Assembly (NCBI RefSeq): GCF_008761635.1
Contig: NZ_CP044344.1
Coordinates: forward strand, 1,550,001-1,614,000
Length of the DNA: 64,000 nucleotides
Origin: Nocardioides cynanchi
Lineage (GTDB): Bacteria > Actinomycetota > Actinomycetes > Propionibacteriales > Nocardioidaceae
Direction of reading: 5' to 3'
The translations under genes were made by a program, and so were the position numbers. Below, one piece after another: positions 17,106 to 25,861 of the stretch. Under the pieces are notes generated by a model. The model made no database searches and had not been told where the DNA came from. It worked only from the letters and a program-made list of their open reading frames with translations. Each line of letters opens with the position of its first letter. Position 1 is the first letter of the stretch.

Positions 17106-17152
17106 GTACGCATGGGCCCGGACTGGTCCATGGGTACGCACGTCTGGCGGTC

Positions 17153-17181
17153 ACCCTAACCACACCCCGGCAGGACTGCAA
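17153..17181 (-). promoter_or_regulatory. Sigma-70-type promoter driving the riboswitch transcript
   Basis: Reading the minus strand, TTGCAG (17181-17176), a 17-base spacer and TAGGGT (17158-17153) form a housekeeping promoter. Transcription would start near 17146, about 40 bases before the aptamer. The DNA from 17182 to 17290 holds no gene; it includes the direct repeat listed separately. Confidence 0.7.
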
Positions 17182-17200
17182 AACTTTCAACCAGGCTGTC

Positions 17201-17217
17201 GTGACATTTCCGTGACC
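17201..17217. promoter_or_regulatory. Direct repeat GTGAC-N6-GTGACC, candidate MtrA-type box
   Basis: GTGAC (17201-17205) and GTGACC (17212-17217) are separated by six bases, about 55-70 bases upstream of the inferred transcription start. The known MtrA site in actinobacteria is a loose GTNAC-N6-GTNACC repeat found before cell-wall hydrolase genes, which fits this position. A second GTGAC pair with a 4-base gap lies on the other strand near 17245-17260. Confidence 0.35.
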
Positions 17218-17290
17218 TGGTCGGGGAACGGTCAGGACGGGTGTCACACGGGTCACATGTGCCACAACGGCCACGCCTTCTCACATCTGT

Positions 17291-17497
17291 TCAGGCCGAC
17301 TCGATCACCGGTCCCGGCACCGCGGTGACCATCCGCAGGGGAGGCACGAGGCCGCCGGCGGCGAGCACGTCGAGAGCGTGGGTCTCGTCGTCGGCCAGGG
17401 TCAGCTCGGGCGGTGGGCCGAGCAGGACGGTCACCACGCAGTCGTGGCACGCCAGGCCCCGCACGAGGCAGGTGTCGCAGTCGATTCGCGTCGTCAT
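17291..17497 (-). CDS. Conserved small Cys-rich actinobacterial protein
   Basis: 68 residues from ATG 17497. It opens MTTRIDCDTCLVRGLACHDC, giving paired CxxC motifs (CDTC and CHDC) that could bind zinc or an iron-sulfur centre. The remainder (VVTVLLGPPPELTLADDETHALDVLAAGGLVPPLRMV, here in parts) has one hydrophobic strand and a helix. I know similar small proteins between NlpC/P60 and DnaQ-type genes in other actinobacteria, but no function. A longer start at 17521 adds eight residues with no better signal. Confidence 0.75.
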   Translation of the reverse strand: MTTRIDCDTCLVRGLACHDCVVTVLLGPPPELTLADDETHALDVLAAGGLVPPLRMVTAVPGPVIESA

Positions 17498-17607
17498 GCA
17501 GAGCACGATCACAGGCACCACCGACAGTCGCCCCCCGGAGACCGGGGTGCGGGCGTCGTACGGCGTGTCGGCGGGGGTTGTCGGTGCCCGGTCCTAGCGT
17601 CGAGGAC

Positions 17608-19431
17608 GTGACCACCACGGCCCCCCTTCCCGCCGTCCGGGCCGACCCCGGCCGGCGCTGGGAGGCGCAACGCAGCTTCGACGAGCTGGGCCGCCCGCTG
17701 CGCGACCTGACCTTCTGCGTGGTCGACCTCGAGACCACCGGCGGCTCCGCCCAGGGCGGGTCGATGATCACCGAGGTCGGTGCGGTCAAGGTGCGCGGCG
17801 GCGAGGTGCTCGGGGAGTTCCAGACGTTGGTGAACCCCCACACCCAGATCCCGCCGTTCATCGCGGTGCTGACCGGCATCACCAACTCCATGGTCAGCGA
17901 CGCCCCGCCGATCGAGTCGGTGCTGCCCGCCTTCCTCGAGTTCGCCGCCGGCACCGTGCTGGTCGCCCACAACGCGCCGTTCGACATCGGCTTCCTGAGC
18001 TGGTTCGCCGCCCGCCAGGGCGTGCCCTGGCCGAAGTTCGAGGTGCTCGACACAGCGAAGATCGCGCGCCGCGTGATCACCCGCGACGACGCACCCAACT
18101 GCAAGCTCTCCTCCCTCGCGAAGGTCTTCCGGTCGGCGACCACCCCCGACCACCGGGCGCTCTCCGACGCCCGGGCCACCGTCGACGTGCTGCACGGCCT
18201 GATGGAGCGGCTCGGCGGGCTCGGGGTCCACACCCTCGAGGAGCTCTCGACGTTCAGCGCCAAGGTCAGCACGGCGCAGCGACGCAAGCGCCATCTCGCC
18301 GAGGGGCTCCCCCACGCGCCGGGCGTCTACCTGTTCCGCGACGACCGCGACCGGGTCCTCTACATCGGCACCTCGCGCGACCTGCGCACCCGCGTCCGCT
18401 CCTACTTCACCGCCTCGGAGACCCGCTCCCGGATGGGTGAGATGGTCGGCCTGGCCGCGTCGGTGACCGGCATCGAGTGCGCGACGGCGCTGGAGGCCGA
18501 GGTGCGCGAGCTCCGGCTGATCGCCGAGCACAAGCCGAAGTACAACCGGCGCTCGCGGTTCCCCGAGAAGGTCCACTACCTCAAGCTCACCCGCGAGGCC
18601 TGGCCGCGGCTCTCCCTGGTGCGCCGGGTGCTCGACGACGACGCCGACTACCTCGGCCCCTTCTCCAGCAAGCGGACGGCGGAGAAGTCCCTGGCCGCGC
18701 TGCACGACACCTTCCCGGTGCGCCAGTGCTCCCAGCACCTGGGCCGGACCCCCGCCGCCTCCCCGTGCGTGCTCGCCGAGATGGGTCGGTGCCTGGCGCC
18801 CTGCGACGGCAGCGTCGACCTGACGACGTACGCCGCGGTGGTGCGCCAGCTGCGAGACAACCTCCTGCACCGTCCCGACGACGTGGTCGACCTGATCACC
18901 CGCCGGATGGCCGTGCTCGCCGCCGACCAGCGCTACGAGGAGGCCGGCGTGCACCGCGACCGGCTGGCGGCCTTCGTGCGGGCGGCTGCCCGCACCCAGC
19001 GGCTCTCGGCACTGACCGGCATCCCCCACCTCGTGGCCACCCGACGGGAGGACGACCCTTCGACCGGCTCAGGACACCGCCGCCGCTGGGCGGTGCACGT
19101 CGTCCGCCACGGTCGGCTGGCCGCGGCCGGCGTCATCCCGTCCGGCGCCGACGCTCATGCCTACGTCGCCCAGCTCGTCGCCAGCGGCGAGACGGTCCAC
19201 GGCGGTCCGGGTCCGGTGCCGGCCGCGACGGCCGAGGAGACCGAGCGGATCCTGCGCTGGCTCGAGGCGCCGGGGGTCCGGCTGGTCGAGGTCGACGGCG
19301 AGTGGACCTGCCCGGTCGGCGGCGCCACCCGCCATCTCGCGCTGCACGACGCCGTCACCCAGTCGCGGCTCGACCTGGTGCCCTTCGACGACCGCCGCGC
19401 GCTGTCCCCGACGACCCGACCGGCTCGCTAG
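17608..19431 (+). CDS. DEDD exonuclease / UvrC-like GIY-YIG endonuclease fusion
   Basis: 607 residues. Residues 34-205 are a DnaQ-type 3'-5' exonuclease (CVVDLETTGG with Asp 40 and Glu 42; LVAHNAPFDIGFL; HRALSDARATVDVLHGL). Residues about 230-310 are a GIY-YIG nuclease (PGVYLFRDDRDRVLYIG), and the rest resembles the UvrC middle part, including CVLAEMGRCLAPCDG and a UVR-like RYEEAGVHRDRL stretch. This is the actinobacterial Cho/DnaQ fusion thought to act in DNA repair. The GTG start follows TAGCGT by seven bases with no ribosome site, so the message is probably leaderless. The frame upstream of it is not supported. Confidence 0.92.
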   Translation: MTTTAPLPAVRADPGRRWEAQRSFDELGRPLRDLTFCVVDLETTGGSAQGGSMITEVGAVKVRGGEVLGEFQTLVNPHTQIPPFIAVLTGITNSMVSDAPPIESVLPAFLEFAAGTVLVAHNAPFDIGFLSWFAARQGVPWPKFEVLDTAKIARRVITRDDAPNCKLSSLAKVFRSATTPDHRALSDARATVDVLHGLMERLGGLGVHTLEELSTFSAKVSTAQRRKRHLAEGLPHAPGVYLFRDDRDRVLYIGTSRDLRTRVRSYFTASETRSRMGEMVGLAASVTGIECATALEAEVRELRLIAEHKPKYNRRSRFPEKVHYLKLTREAWPRLSLVRRVLDDDADYLGPFSSKRTAEKSLAALHDTFPVRQCSQHLGRTPAASPCVLAEMGRCLAPCDGSVDLTTYAAVVRQLRDNLLHRPDDVVDLITRRMAVLAADQRYEEAGVHRDRLAAFVRAAARTQRLSALTGIPHLVATRREDDPSTGSGHRRRWAVHVVRHGRLAAAGVIPSGADAHAYVAQLVASGETVHGGPGPVPAATAEETERILRWLEAPGVRLVEVDGEWTCPVGGATRHLALHDAVTQSRLDLVPFDDRRALSPTTRPAR

Positions 19432-19440
19432 AGTCAGCCC

Positions 19441-19719
19441 ATGATCACCGCCATCGTGTTCGTGAAGGCCGACGTCGCCGCGATCCCCGAGGTGGCGGAG
19501 GCGATCGCCGACCTCGAGGGCGTCAGCGAGGTCTACTCCGTGACCGGCCAGATCGACCTGATCGCCCTGGTCCGGGTCCGCAACCACGACGACGTCGCCT
19601 CCGTGGTCGCCGACCGGCTCAACAAGGTGCCCGGCGTGACCTCGACCGAGACCCACATCGCCTTCCGCGCCTACTCCCGCCACGACCTCGAGTCGGCCTT
19701 CGCGGTCGGCGTGGACTGA
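19441..19719 (+). CDS. Lrp/AsnC ligand-binding (RAM) domain protein
   Basis: 92 residues. The sequence MITAIVFVKADVAAIPEVAE, then VYSVTGQIDLIALVRV and FRAYSRHDLESAF matches the stand-alone RAM/AsnC_trans_reg domain (beta-alpha-beta-beta-alpha-beta), with no DNA-binding domain. Such proteins form oligomers that bind amino acids. Its -10 box TAGAGT (19429-19434) uses the stop codon of the preceding gene and lies six bases before the ATG, so it has its own leaderless transcript. Confidence 0.9.
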   Translation: MITAIVFVKADVAAIPEVAEAIADLEGVSEVYSVTGQIDLIALVRVRNHDDVASVVADRLNKVPGVTSTETHIAFRAYSRHDLESAFAVGVD

Positions 19720-19818
19720 CCCGTCGGCCCCTTCGGACACGGTTTTGCCAAACGCCCGACAGCATCGGGGCGGCCGACTTAGGCTGCGGCGTCCAGACTG
19801 TCTCGGGGAAGGCCCGCC

Positions 19819-22800
19819 GTGTCCGGTGTTCGTCGATCATCTCGCGTGCTGACCGTTCTCTGTGCCGCCGGCACGGTCGCCGCCTCTCTGCTGCTCGTGG
19901 CGCCGGCCCAGGCAGGCGTCAAGGCACCAACCGGGCTGGCGCCCACCGGACCGGTCTCCACGAGCACCCCGACCTTCACCTGGAACCGGGTCTCTGGTGC
20001 GACCGCCTACCAGATCGTGGTCGACGACTCCTCGTCGTTCAACAGCCCACTGATCTCCACCGCGACGGCCAACAACAAGTTCGTACCGACCACGAACCTC
20101 CCGGACGGTCAGATCTTCTGGCAGGTCAGGACCCAGACCGCGAACGGCCTGAGCGGCTGGTCCAGCGCGTCCGCGACCATCTCCCCTCACGCCGCCCCCA
20201 CCCCGATCTCACCGGTCGGCGGCGTGGTGCTGGCGCAGCCCGACGCGCCGCCGTTGTTCACGTGGTCCGCGGTGACCGGAGCCGTGTCGTATGAGATCCA
20301 GGTCGACAACTCCGGCACCTGGACGTCCCCGACCACCTACGCCGCCACCGGTACGTCGTACTTCGTGGACACGCCGCAGGTACCTGGCACCTGGTTCTGG
20401 CGGGTGCGCGCCAACCGCGGCGGTGGACTGTTCACTGCCTGGAGCAGCTCGGCGAGCTACGTCGTCGGACAGCTCGACGACCCGACCCCCGGCGCGGACA
20501 TGAACACCGGCGCTCCGATCCAGGACGTCTCGATCGACTGGCTGCCGGTTCCCGGTGCCACGAGCTACCAGCTGCAGGTCGGCAGCGATCCCGACTTCAA
20601 CACCATCATCGACAACGTCGTCGTGGCGGGCACGCGGTACTCGCCTGCCACGACCTACGACAACGACCAGTACTACTGGCGCGTGCGGGCCATCGACGCC
20701 GGCACCAACCGGATGCCTTGGACGACAGCGGCGCCCTTCACGTTCCAGCGCAACTGGCCCGACCAGCCGACCCTGCAGTACCCCGCGAACCAGTTCAACC
20801 CGACCGTGGGCGACCCGATGTACTACCAGTGGACCGCCGTCCGACACGCCTCCCGCTACCAGCTCGACGTCGGCAGCGACCCGAACTTCTCGCCTGGCAC
20901 GTTCGTGACGTGTGTGACGACGGGAACCACCTTCCCGGTCAACAATGCCTGTGGTCCGATGGGCGCCGGCGCCACGACATACTGGCGGGTCAAGGGTCTC
21001 GACGACCCGCGAGGCGTCGAGGGCATCTTCTCCGAGATCCACCACTTCGTGTACAGCAGCGGGCAGGTCACCCAGCTGTCGCCGACCAACGGCGCAACTG
21101 TCGACGTGCCGACGCTCAAGTGGCAGACCACCTCGAACGTGCAGACCTACCAGGTGGTGGTCAAGGACACGAATGGCACCACCGTCGCTTCCACGTCCAC
21201 CAGCTCGAACACCTGGACGCCGGAGACGAACCTCCCCACGAGCGGAAACCCCTACACGTGGACGGTGCGCACCGTCTCGGCACAGAACGTCGTCTCTCCG
21301 CTGTACCCCGGCAAGACGTTCTCGGTGTCCGGGACCGTGCCGACGGCCAGCCCGGCACTGATCCCGATCACCGGGGTCTCCGGTGACCCGGCAACGTCAG
21401 ACTTCCCGAATCTGACCTGGGGCGCGCAGTCCGGAGCTGCGTACTACCAGGTGCGGGTCGGGGTCCAGGGGACCGGCTTCTGGGACGCCAACGCATCGCA
21501 CATCAGTGTGGCGACCTACCCCTACCCGGCCGCGACCGACACCGGTGTCCACTACCTCTCGCCCGGCACGTACTTCTGGTTCGTGGATGCCTACGACGCG
21601 AGCAACCACCTGGTCGGTGAGACCCCGAGTGGACAGTACGGCCAGTTCACAGTCAAGGACCTGGCAGACGCGTCCGGCCAGGAGGTGGCCCTCGACGGCA
21701 ACGCGGCCGTGGCCTCTGCTCCCTCTGGCTGCACCAACGCCCTCTCGAACGTCGACGTGAACAGCCAGATCTGTGTGGGCGTCCCGGCGACCCCGGTCCT
21801 CAAGTGGAACCCGGTTCCCGGCGCCTCGGGCTATCTCGTGTACCTGGCTCAGGACCAGGAGCTGACCAACCGGGTCTCCAACGTCAACCCGTACGCCCAG
21901 ACCACCAACACCGTGTGGCGGCCTCCGACAGATCTTCCGGACAACACGGCGCAGGACTCCTACTACTGGTTCATCCGGCCATGCAAGAGCCTCGGAGCCG
22001 GCATCTGCAACCCCGACCCGATCTCTACCCACGCCGCTGCCACGAACGCCTTCCGCAAGCAGTCGCTGCCGGTGAACCTGCAGAGCCCCGCGGACGGCGC
22101 GTCGGTGACGAACGAGCCGTCGTTCAGCTGGTCGGACTACTACGACACCAACCAGGCGAAGAAGTACGCGAACGGAGCCGAATCGTCCTACCAGACGGCG
22201 CGAACCTACCGGATCCAGATCTCGCAGAGCCCGACCTTCAACAGCCAGGTGGACGACCGTGAGGTCGACCAGCCGTTCTACACCCCGAACGACAGGACGC
22301 TGCCGCAGGGGCTGCTCTACTGGCGGGTCCAGGTGGTCGACCCAGCGTCCAACCACCTCACGTGGAGCCAGGTCCGCAGCTTCAGCAACGACCAGGCAGC
22401 GGTGAGCCTCGCGCCGACTCCGGGCAACGTCCCGTCCCCGGTCGGCGGGGAGACGGTCTCCGGGTCGACCCCGTTCCGTTGGGCACCGATGAACGGCGCG
22501 TCGCTCTACACCATCGAGGTGTACCGCAACGACGACGCGACCCACTCCCCCGCCAACCTGGTTTTCGCCGGCAACACCCGGGAGCCGGCGTTCGTCTGGC
22601 AGAACTACCTGCCGCCGTCGTCGACCGCCTACCGGTGGCGCGTGCGCTGGGTCGACGCGGGCAACCAACCTCGTCCGTTCTCGGCCGACGGCCGGTTCTT
22701 CGTGAGCTCCTCGTCGGTGACCCTGAACGGCCCGGCCGCAGGCACCTACCAGAAGGCCAACGGCCTGTACTTCACCTGGGCGGCAGCGCCGTTCGCGGCG

Positions 22801-23280
22801 AACTACCGCCTCGACATCCGCGATGCCAACGGCAACGTGACTTACTCAGCGACGACGGCCGCCACCGCGCACGCGCCTTCGTCCCTGGGCGACGGGGCAT
22901 ACCAATGGCGCGTGACGGCCCTGGATCCGAGCGGAGGCGCCATCGCCGTCAGCACCTGGCGGTCCTTCAAGATCGACTCGGCCGGGCCGACGGTCGTCGC
23001 GATCAGTCCGTCGGGGGTCGGCAAGCCCACGTCGAAGGTCAAGGTGACCTTCAACGAGAAGGTCAAGGGCGTCTCGACCACGTCGTTCTCTCTGCACGTG
23101 GCCGGGCGGACATCGAGGCTGCCCGCCAAGGTCAAGATGGCGAGCAACCACCGCGGGGCGACCCTGATCCCGAAGGCGAACCTCAAGAAGGGCAGGACCT
23201 ACACCGTCAAGCTCTCCAAGGCGATCCACGACGCCGCCGGCAACCACATGGTCGCCTACACCTGGAGCTTCACGGTCTGA
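19819..23280 (+). CDS. Large secreted protein with about ten Fn3-like modules and a C-terminal Ig-like domain
   Basis: 1153 residues with a signal peptide (cut near APAQA, about 32). The body is a string of roughly 100-residue modules that each begin with a Pro-rich linker, then a tryptophan-containing strand of the type FTWNRVSGATAYQIVV, FTWSAVTGAVSYEIQV, IDWLPVPGATSYQLQV, LKWNPVPGASGYLVYL or FRWAPMNGASLYTIEV, and a YWRVR-type strand. The last 100 residues resemble a bacterial Ig-like (SbsA/Big_5) domain: GPTVVAISPSG, VTFNEKVKGV, GRTYTVKLSKAIHDAAGN. No sortase motif or membrane anchor is seen, so it is released or held non-covalently. Role in adhesion or surface layer is inference. Confidence 0.85.
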   Translation: MSGVRRSSRVLTVLCAAGTVAASLLLVAPAQAGVKAPTGLAPTGPVSTSTPTFTWNRVSGATAYQIVVDDSSSFNSPLISTATANNKFVPTTNLPDGQIFWQVRTQTANGLSGWSSASATISPHAAPTPISPVGGVVLAQPDAPPLFTWSAVTGAVSYEIQVDNSGTWTSPTTYAATGTSYFVDTPQVPGTWFWRVRANRGGGLFTAWSSSASYVVGQLDDPTPGADMNTGAPIQDVSIDWLPVPGATSYQLQVGSDPDFNTIIDNVVVAGTRYSPATTYDNDQYYWRVRAIDAGTNRMPWTTAAPFTFQRNWPDQPTLQYPANQFNPTVGDPMYYQWTAVRHASRYQLDVGSDPNFSPGTFVTCVTTGTTFPVNNACGPMGAGATTYWRVKGLDDPRGVEGIFSEIHHFVYSSGQVTQLSPTNGATVDVPTLKWQTTSNVQTYQVVVKDTNGTTVASTSTSSNTWTPETNLPTSGNPYTWTVRTVSAQNVVSPLYPGKTFSVSGTVPTASPALIPITGVSGDPATSDFPNLTWGAQSGAAYYQVRVGVQGTGFWDANASHISVATYPYPAATDTGVHYLSPGTYFWFVDAYDASNHLVGETPSGQYGQFTVKDLADASGQEVALDGNAAVASAPSGCTNALSNVDVNSQICVGVPATPVLKWNPVPGASGYLVYLAQDQELTNRVSNVNPYAQTTNTVWRPPTDLPDNTAQDSYYWFIRPCKSLGAGICNPDPISTHAAATNAFRKQSLPVNLQSPADGASVTNEPSFSWSDYYDTNQAKKYANGAESSYQTARTYRIQISQSPTFNSQVDDREVDQPFYTPNDRTLPQGLLYWRVQVVDPASNHLTWSQVRSFSNDQAAVSLAPTPGNVPSPVGGETVSGSTPFRWAPMNGASLYTIEVYRNDDATHSPANLVFAGNTREPAFVWQNYLPPSSTAYRWRVRWVDAGNQPRPFSADGRFFVSSSSVTLNGPAAGTYQKANGLYFTWAAAPFAANYRLDIRDANGNVTYSATTAATAHAPSSLGDGAYQWRVTALDPSGGAIAVSTWRSFKIDSAGPTVVAISPSGVGKPTSKVKVTFNEKVKGVSTTSFSLHVAGRTSRLPAKVKMASNHRGATLIPKANLKKGRTYTVKLSKAIHDAAGNHMVAYTWSFTV

Positions 23281-23302
23281 GGCGGCCCTCGGGGTTCGGC
23301 GG

Positions 23303-23324
23303 CCCTGGGTGACGGATCCCAGGG
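23303..23324. terminator. Bidirectional hairpin between convergent genes
   Basis: CCCTGGG (23303-23309) pairs with CCCAGGG (23318-23324) around an 8-base loop in the 80-base gap between the Fn3-like protein gene and the DUF2142 gene. No T run follows on either strand. Confidence 0.6.
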
Positions 23325-23360
23325 GCGGCCTCGGGTTCCGAGGTGGTGGACCTGACTGCG

Positions 23361-24860
23361 TCAGCCGGTGGTGCTTGCCGCTTCGTCGAGCACGGGAAGT
23401 CCGGCCTCGACGTCCGAGGTGACCGTGGTCCGGACGCCGTACCAGGCGACCCCGCAGGCCAGCGCCATGATCGCGCCGATGACCCACGGTGAGGGATGGA
23501 CCCACGAGGGGTCTCCGGCGGAGATGCGTCGCTGGAGCTCGAGCTGCTCCACGTGCACGACGCAGGCGACCTGCACCACGGTCAGCAGCACTGCGCTGAT
23601 CGCGATCAGCCGACCCCCCTCGGTCGGCGCGAAGCCGGCCTGGTCGAGCAGGAGCCCGCACAACGGGAGGAAGCCGATCAGGAACGGAAGCTCGTAGCGT
23701 CCCTGCCAGGCGGCCCCCATGCTGGGCATCAGGGCCAGGGCCAGGAGGATCGGGACCACGAGGGAGGCGACCACGAGCCAGAGCAGGACCCGGGAGCGCC
23801 GCGGGTCCGCGCCCCGTCGCCAGGCACCCCACGTCAGCAGCCCGATCACGAGGAAGGCCAGCGGGTAGGTCCAGATCGGGGCCGGGATGTCCCGGAACGG
23901 GAAGGCCCCGACCATCTGCATCATCCACAGGGGCACGTAGAAGGCGTGCGACCACTGGGCCGGGGCCTCGTAGACCTTGGCGCCGACCGGGACGTGGTAG
24001 CGCCCGGCGATCACCATCCACACCAGGCCCCACGCGGTGGCGGCCCCGACGGCGACCACGCCCGCGACGACCGTCGCGCGCCGGCGTACGACCAGCTGCC
24101 AGGTCGAGGCCCATCCCCGCAGCGTGACCACGCTGATCACGATGCACACGAGCCACAGCGGTCCGAGGTAGCGAAGGAAGGCGAGAGGTACGGCGGCCGC
24201 GAAGGCCGTCGCCAGCAGCAGTCGTTCGCGCCTCGCGCCGGCCGAGCCGTCCAGTGCCAGCAGGCTGGACCACAGGACGAGCCCCAGCCCCATCTCGGGA
24301 CCGTTCGGGGCCGGGAGCACCCCGCTGAACAGCACCTGCGGCGTGATCGCGGCGACCAGCCCGAGCGCGGCCCAGCGTCCGGCCCCGGCGAAGGACAAGA
24401 GCCCGGCACCGAGCGCCAGCAGGCAGGCGGTGACCAGGGCAGTGGTGATCCGCATCGCGTACAGGGCCGCCGCCCCGTGGAAGGGACGGGCCACGGTGCC
24501 GACCACCCAGTAGAAGAGAGGGTTGTACTGGCCGGCGGTCGTGGCGATCTCCACCTGGTCGCCCCGAGTGGCGACCGGTCGACAGTTGTCGGGTCCGGTG
24601 TAGGGCAGGGCCTCGCACTGGGCACGAGCCCCCTCGACCAGGTCCGCGGGCACCCACACCAGCCAGCCGCGGCCGTCGACCGGCGCCTCGGTGAGGTGCC
24701 ACTGTCCCGAGGCCACCCCCGCTGCCCGGTACGCGTGGTCGAACTCGTCGATGCCGCGGAACGGGGGGACGGCCAGGATCCAGGCCGCCTGCGCCAGCAG
24801 TACCGCGACCAGCACCCACGCACTGCGTCGTACGGCGAGACGCACCCGCTCGTCCGTCAC
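23361..24860 (-). CDS. DUF2142-type polytopic membrane protein (GT-C-like)
   Basis: 499 residues with about twelve membrane helices. Near the N-terminus, after the first helix, stands PPFRGIDEFDHAYRAAG, the diagnostic PPF.G.DE..H.YRA motif of DUF2142 proteins, which resemble membrane glycosyltransferases (GT-C fold) with an outward loop. It is the last gene of the glycosylation operon: its GTG start overlaps the stop of the Gfo/Idh/MocA gene by four bases. A role in moving a lipid-linked sugar onto a surface polymer or protein is inferred from context; the acceptor is not known. Confidence 0.85.
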   Translation of the reverse strand: MTDERVRLAVRRSAWVLVAVLLAQAAWILAVPPFRGIDEFDHAYRAAGVASGQWHLTEAPVDGRGWLVWVPADLVEGARAQCEALPYTGPDNCRPVATRGDQVEIATTAGQYNPLFYWVVGTVARPFHGAAALYAMRITTALVTACLLALGAGLLSFAGAGRWAALGLVAAITPQVLFSGVLPAPNGPEMGLGLVLWSSLLALDGSAGARRERLLLATAFAAAVPLAFLRYLGPLWLVCIVISVVTLRGWASTWQLVVRRRATVVAGVVAVGAATAWGLVWMVIAGRYHVPVGAKVYEAPAQWSHAFYVPLWMMQMVGAFPFRDIPAPIWTYPLAFLVIGLLTWGAWRRGADPRRSRVLLWLVVASLVVPILLALALMPSMGAAWQGRYELPFLIGFLPLCGLLLDQAGFAPTEGGRLIAISAVLLTVVQVACVVHVEQLELQRRISAGDPSWVHPSPWVIGAIMALACGVAWYGVRTTVTSDVEAGLPVLDEAASTTG

Positions 24861-25861
24861 GTCGTCACGACCTCGCCGACGGTCTGGGCCTCGCCCGTGG
24901 CGGCCGCCCGGAGCATCGTCTCGGCGACCTCGACGGTGTGGGTGGCGTCCTCGACGGTGACCACGCGCCGGTTTCCTCCGCCGACGGCGTCGCGGAAGGC
25001 CTCGAGCTCGACCACGAGCGGCTCGCGCTTGGGGATGGCGTAGCGGATCACGTCGCCCTGGACGACGCCGCGGAAGGAGGCGAGCGTGTCCCACGAGACC
25101 GGCGCCAGCCCGTTGGAGTAGAACGTGAGGTCGCCGGCGATGGTGTCGGCGACCAAGGTGCCGCGCTCACCGGTGACGACGGTGATCCGTTCCTTGAGCG
25201 GGGAGAGCCAGTTCACCAGGTGGTTGACCACGATTCCGCCCTCGAGCGTCCCGACCGCTGCGACCAGGTCCTCGTGCTCACGCCCGGAACGGTTGGCGGT
25301 GTGTGCCGAGAGCGTGACGTAGGAGCGCTTGGTGACCCAGGCCGTGAGGTCGACGTCGTGCGTCGCCAGGTCGAGCACGACGCCGATGTCGGCGATCCGG
25401 GCCGGGAACGGACCCTGCCGTCGCGTCGCGATCTGGTAGATCGCCCCCAGCTCGCCGTTCGAGAGCCGACGGCGGAGCTCCTGGAGCGCCGGGTTGTAGC
25501 GCTCGATGTGACCGACGCAGGCGACGAGTCCGGCGCTGGTGAACGCCGCGGCGATGCGGCGAGCCGACGCGACATCGGGCGCCACCGGCTTCTCGATCAG
25601 GGCGTGGACCCCCGCCTCGGCGAGCTGTACGGCCACGGCCTCGTGGCTCGACGTCGGGACGCACACGACCGCGAGGTCGATCCCCAGCGCGAGCAGGTCC
25701 TCGACCCGGGGTACGACGTTCAGGTGCGCGTTGGTGCGGTCCAGCTGCGGGGCCGGGTCGGCGATCCCGACGAGCTCGACTCCCTCGAGGGACGACAGCA
25801 CGCGCGCGTGGTGGCGACCCATCTGTCCGAGACCCACGAGCCCGGCGCGGAGATCAGCCAC
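24857..25861 (-). CDS. Gfo/Idh/MocA family sugar dehydrogenase (WlbA/WbpB-like)
   Basis: 334 residues. Rossmann fold at the N-terminus (GLVGLGQMGRHHARVL), the EKP motif (HALIEKPVAPD) at about 90-100 that binds the cofactor ribose, and a C-terminal alpha/beta domain with DIGVVLDLATHDVDL, where the His-Asp region lines the active site. With an aminotransferase and a hexapeptide acetyltransferase as neighbours, the best match is oxidation of a UDP-GlcNAc-type sugar at C3, as in the WbpB/WbpE/WbpD route to 2,3-diacetamido sugars. It overlaps both neighbours. Confidence 0.88.
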   Translation of the reverse strand: MADLRAGLVGLGQMGRHHARVLSSLEGVELVGIADPAPQLDRTNAHLNVVPRVEDLLALGIDLAVVCVPTSSHEAVAVQLAEAGVHALIEKPVAPDVASARRIAAAFTSAGLVACVGHIERYNPALQELRRRLSNGELGAIYQIATRRQGPFPARIADIGVVLDLATHDVDLTAWVTKRSYVTLSAHTANRSGREHEDLVAAVGTLEGGIVVNHLVNWLSPLKERITVVTGERGTLVADTIAGDLTFYSNGLAPVSWDTLASFRGVVQGDVIRYAIPKREPLVVELEAFRDAVGGGNRRVVTVEDATHTVEVAETMLRAAATGEAQTVGEVVTT

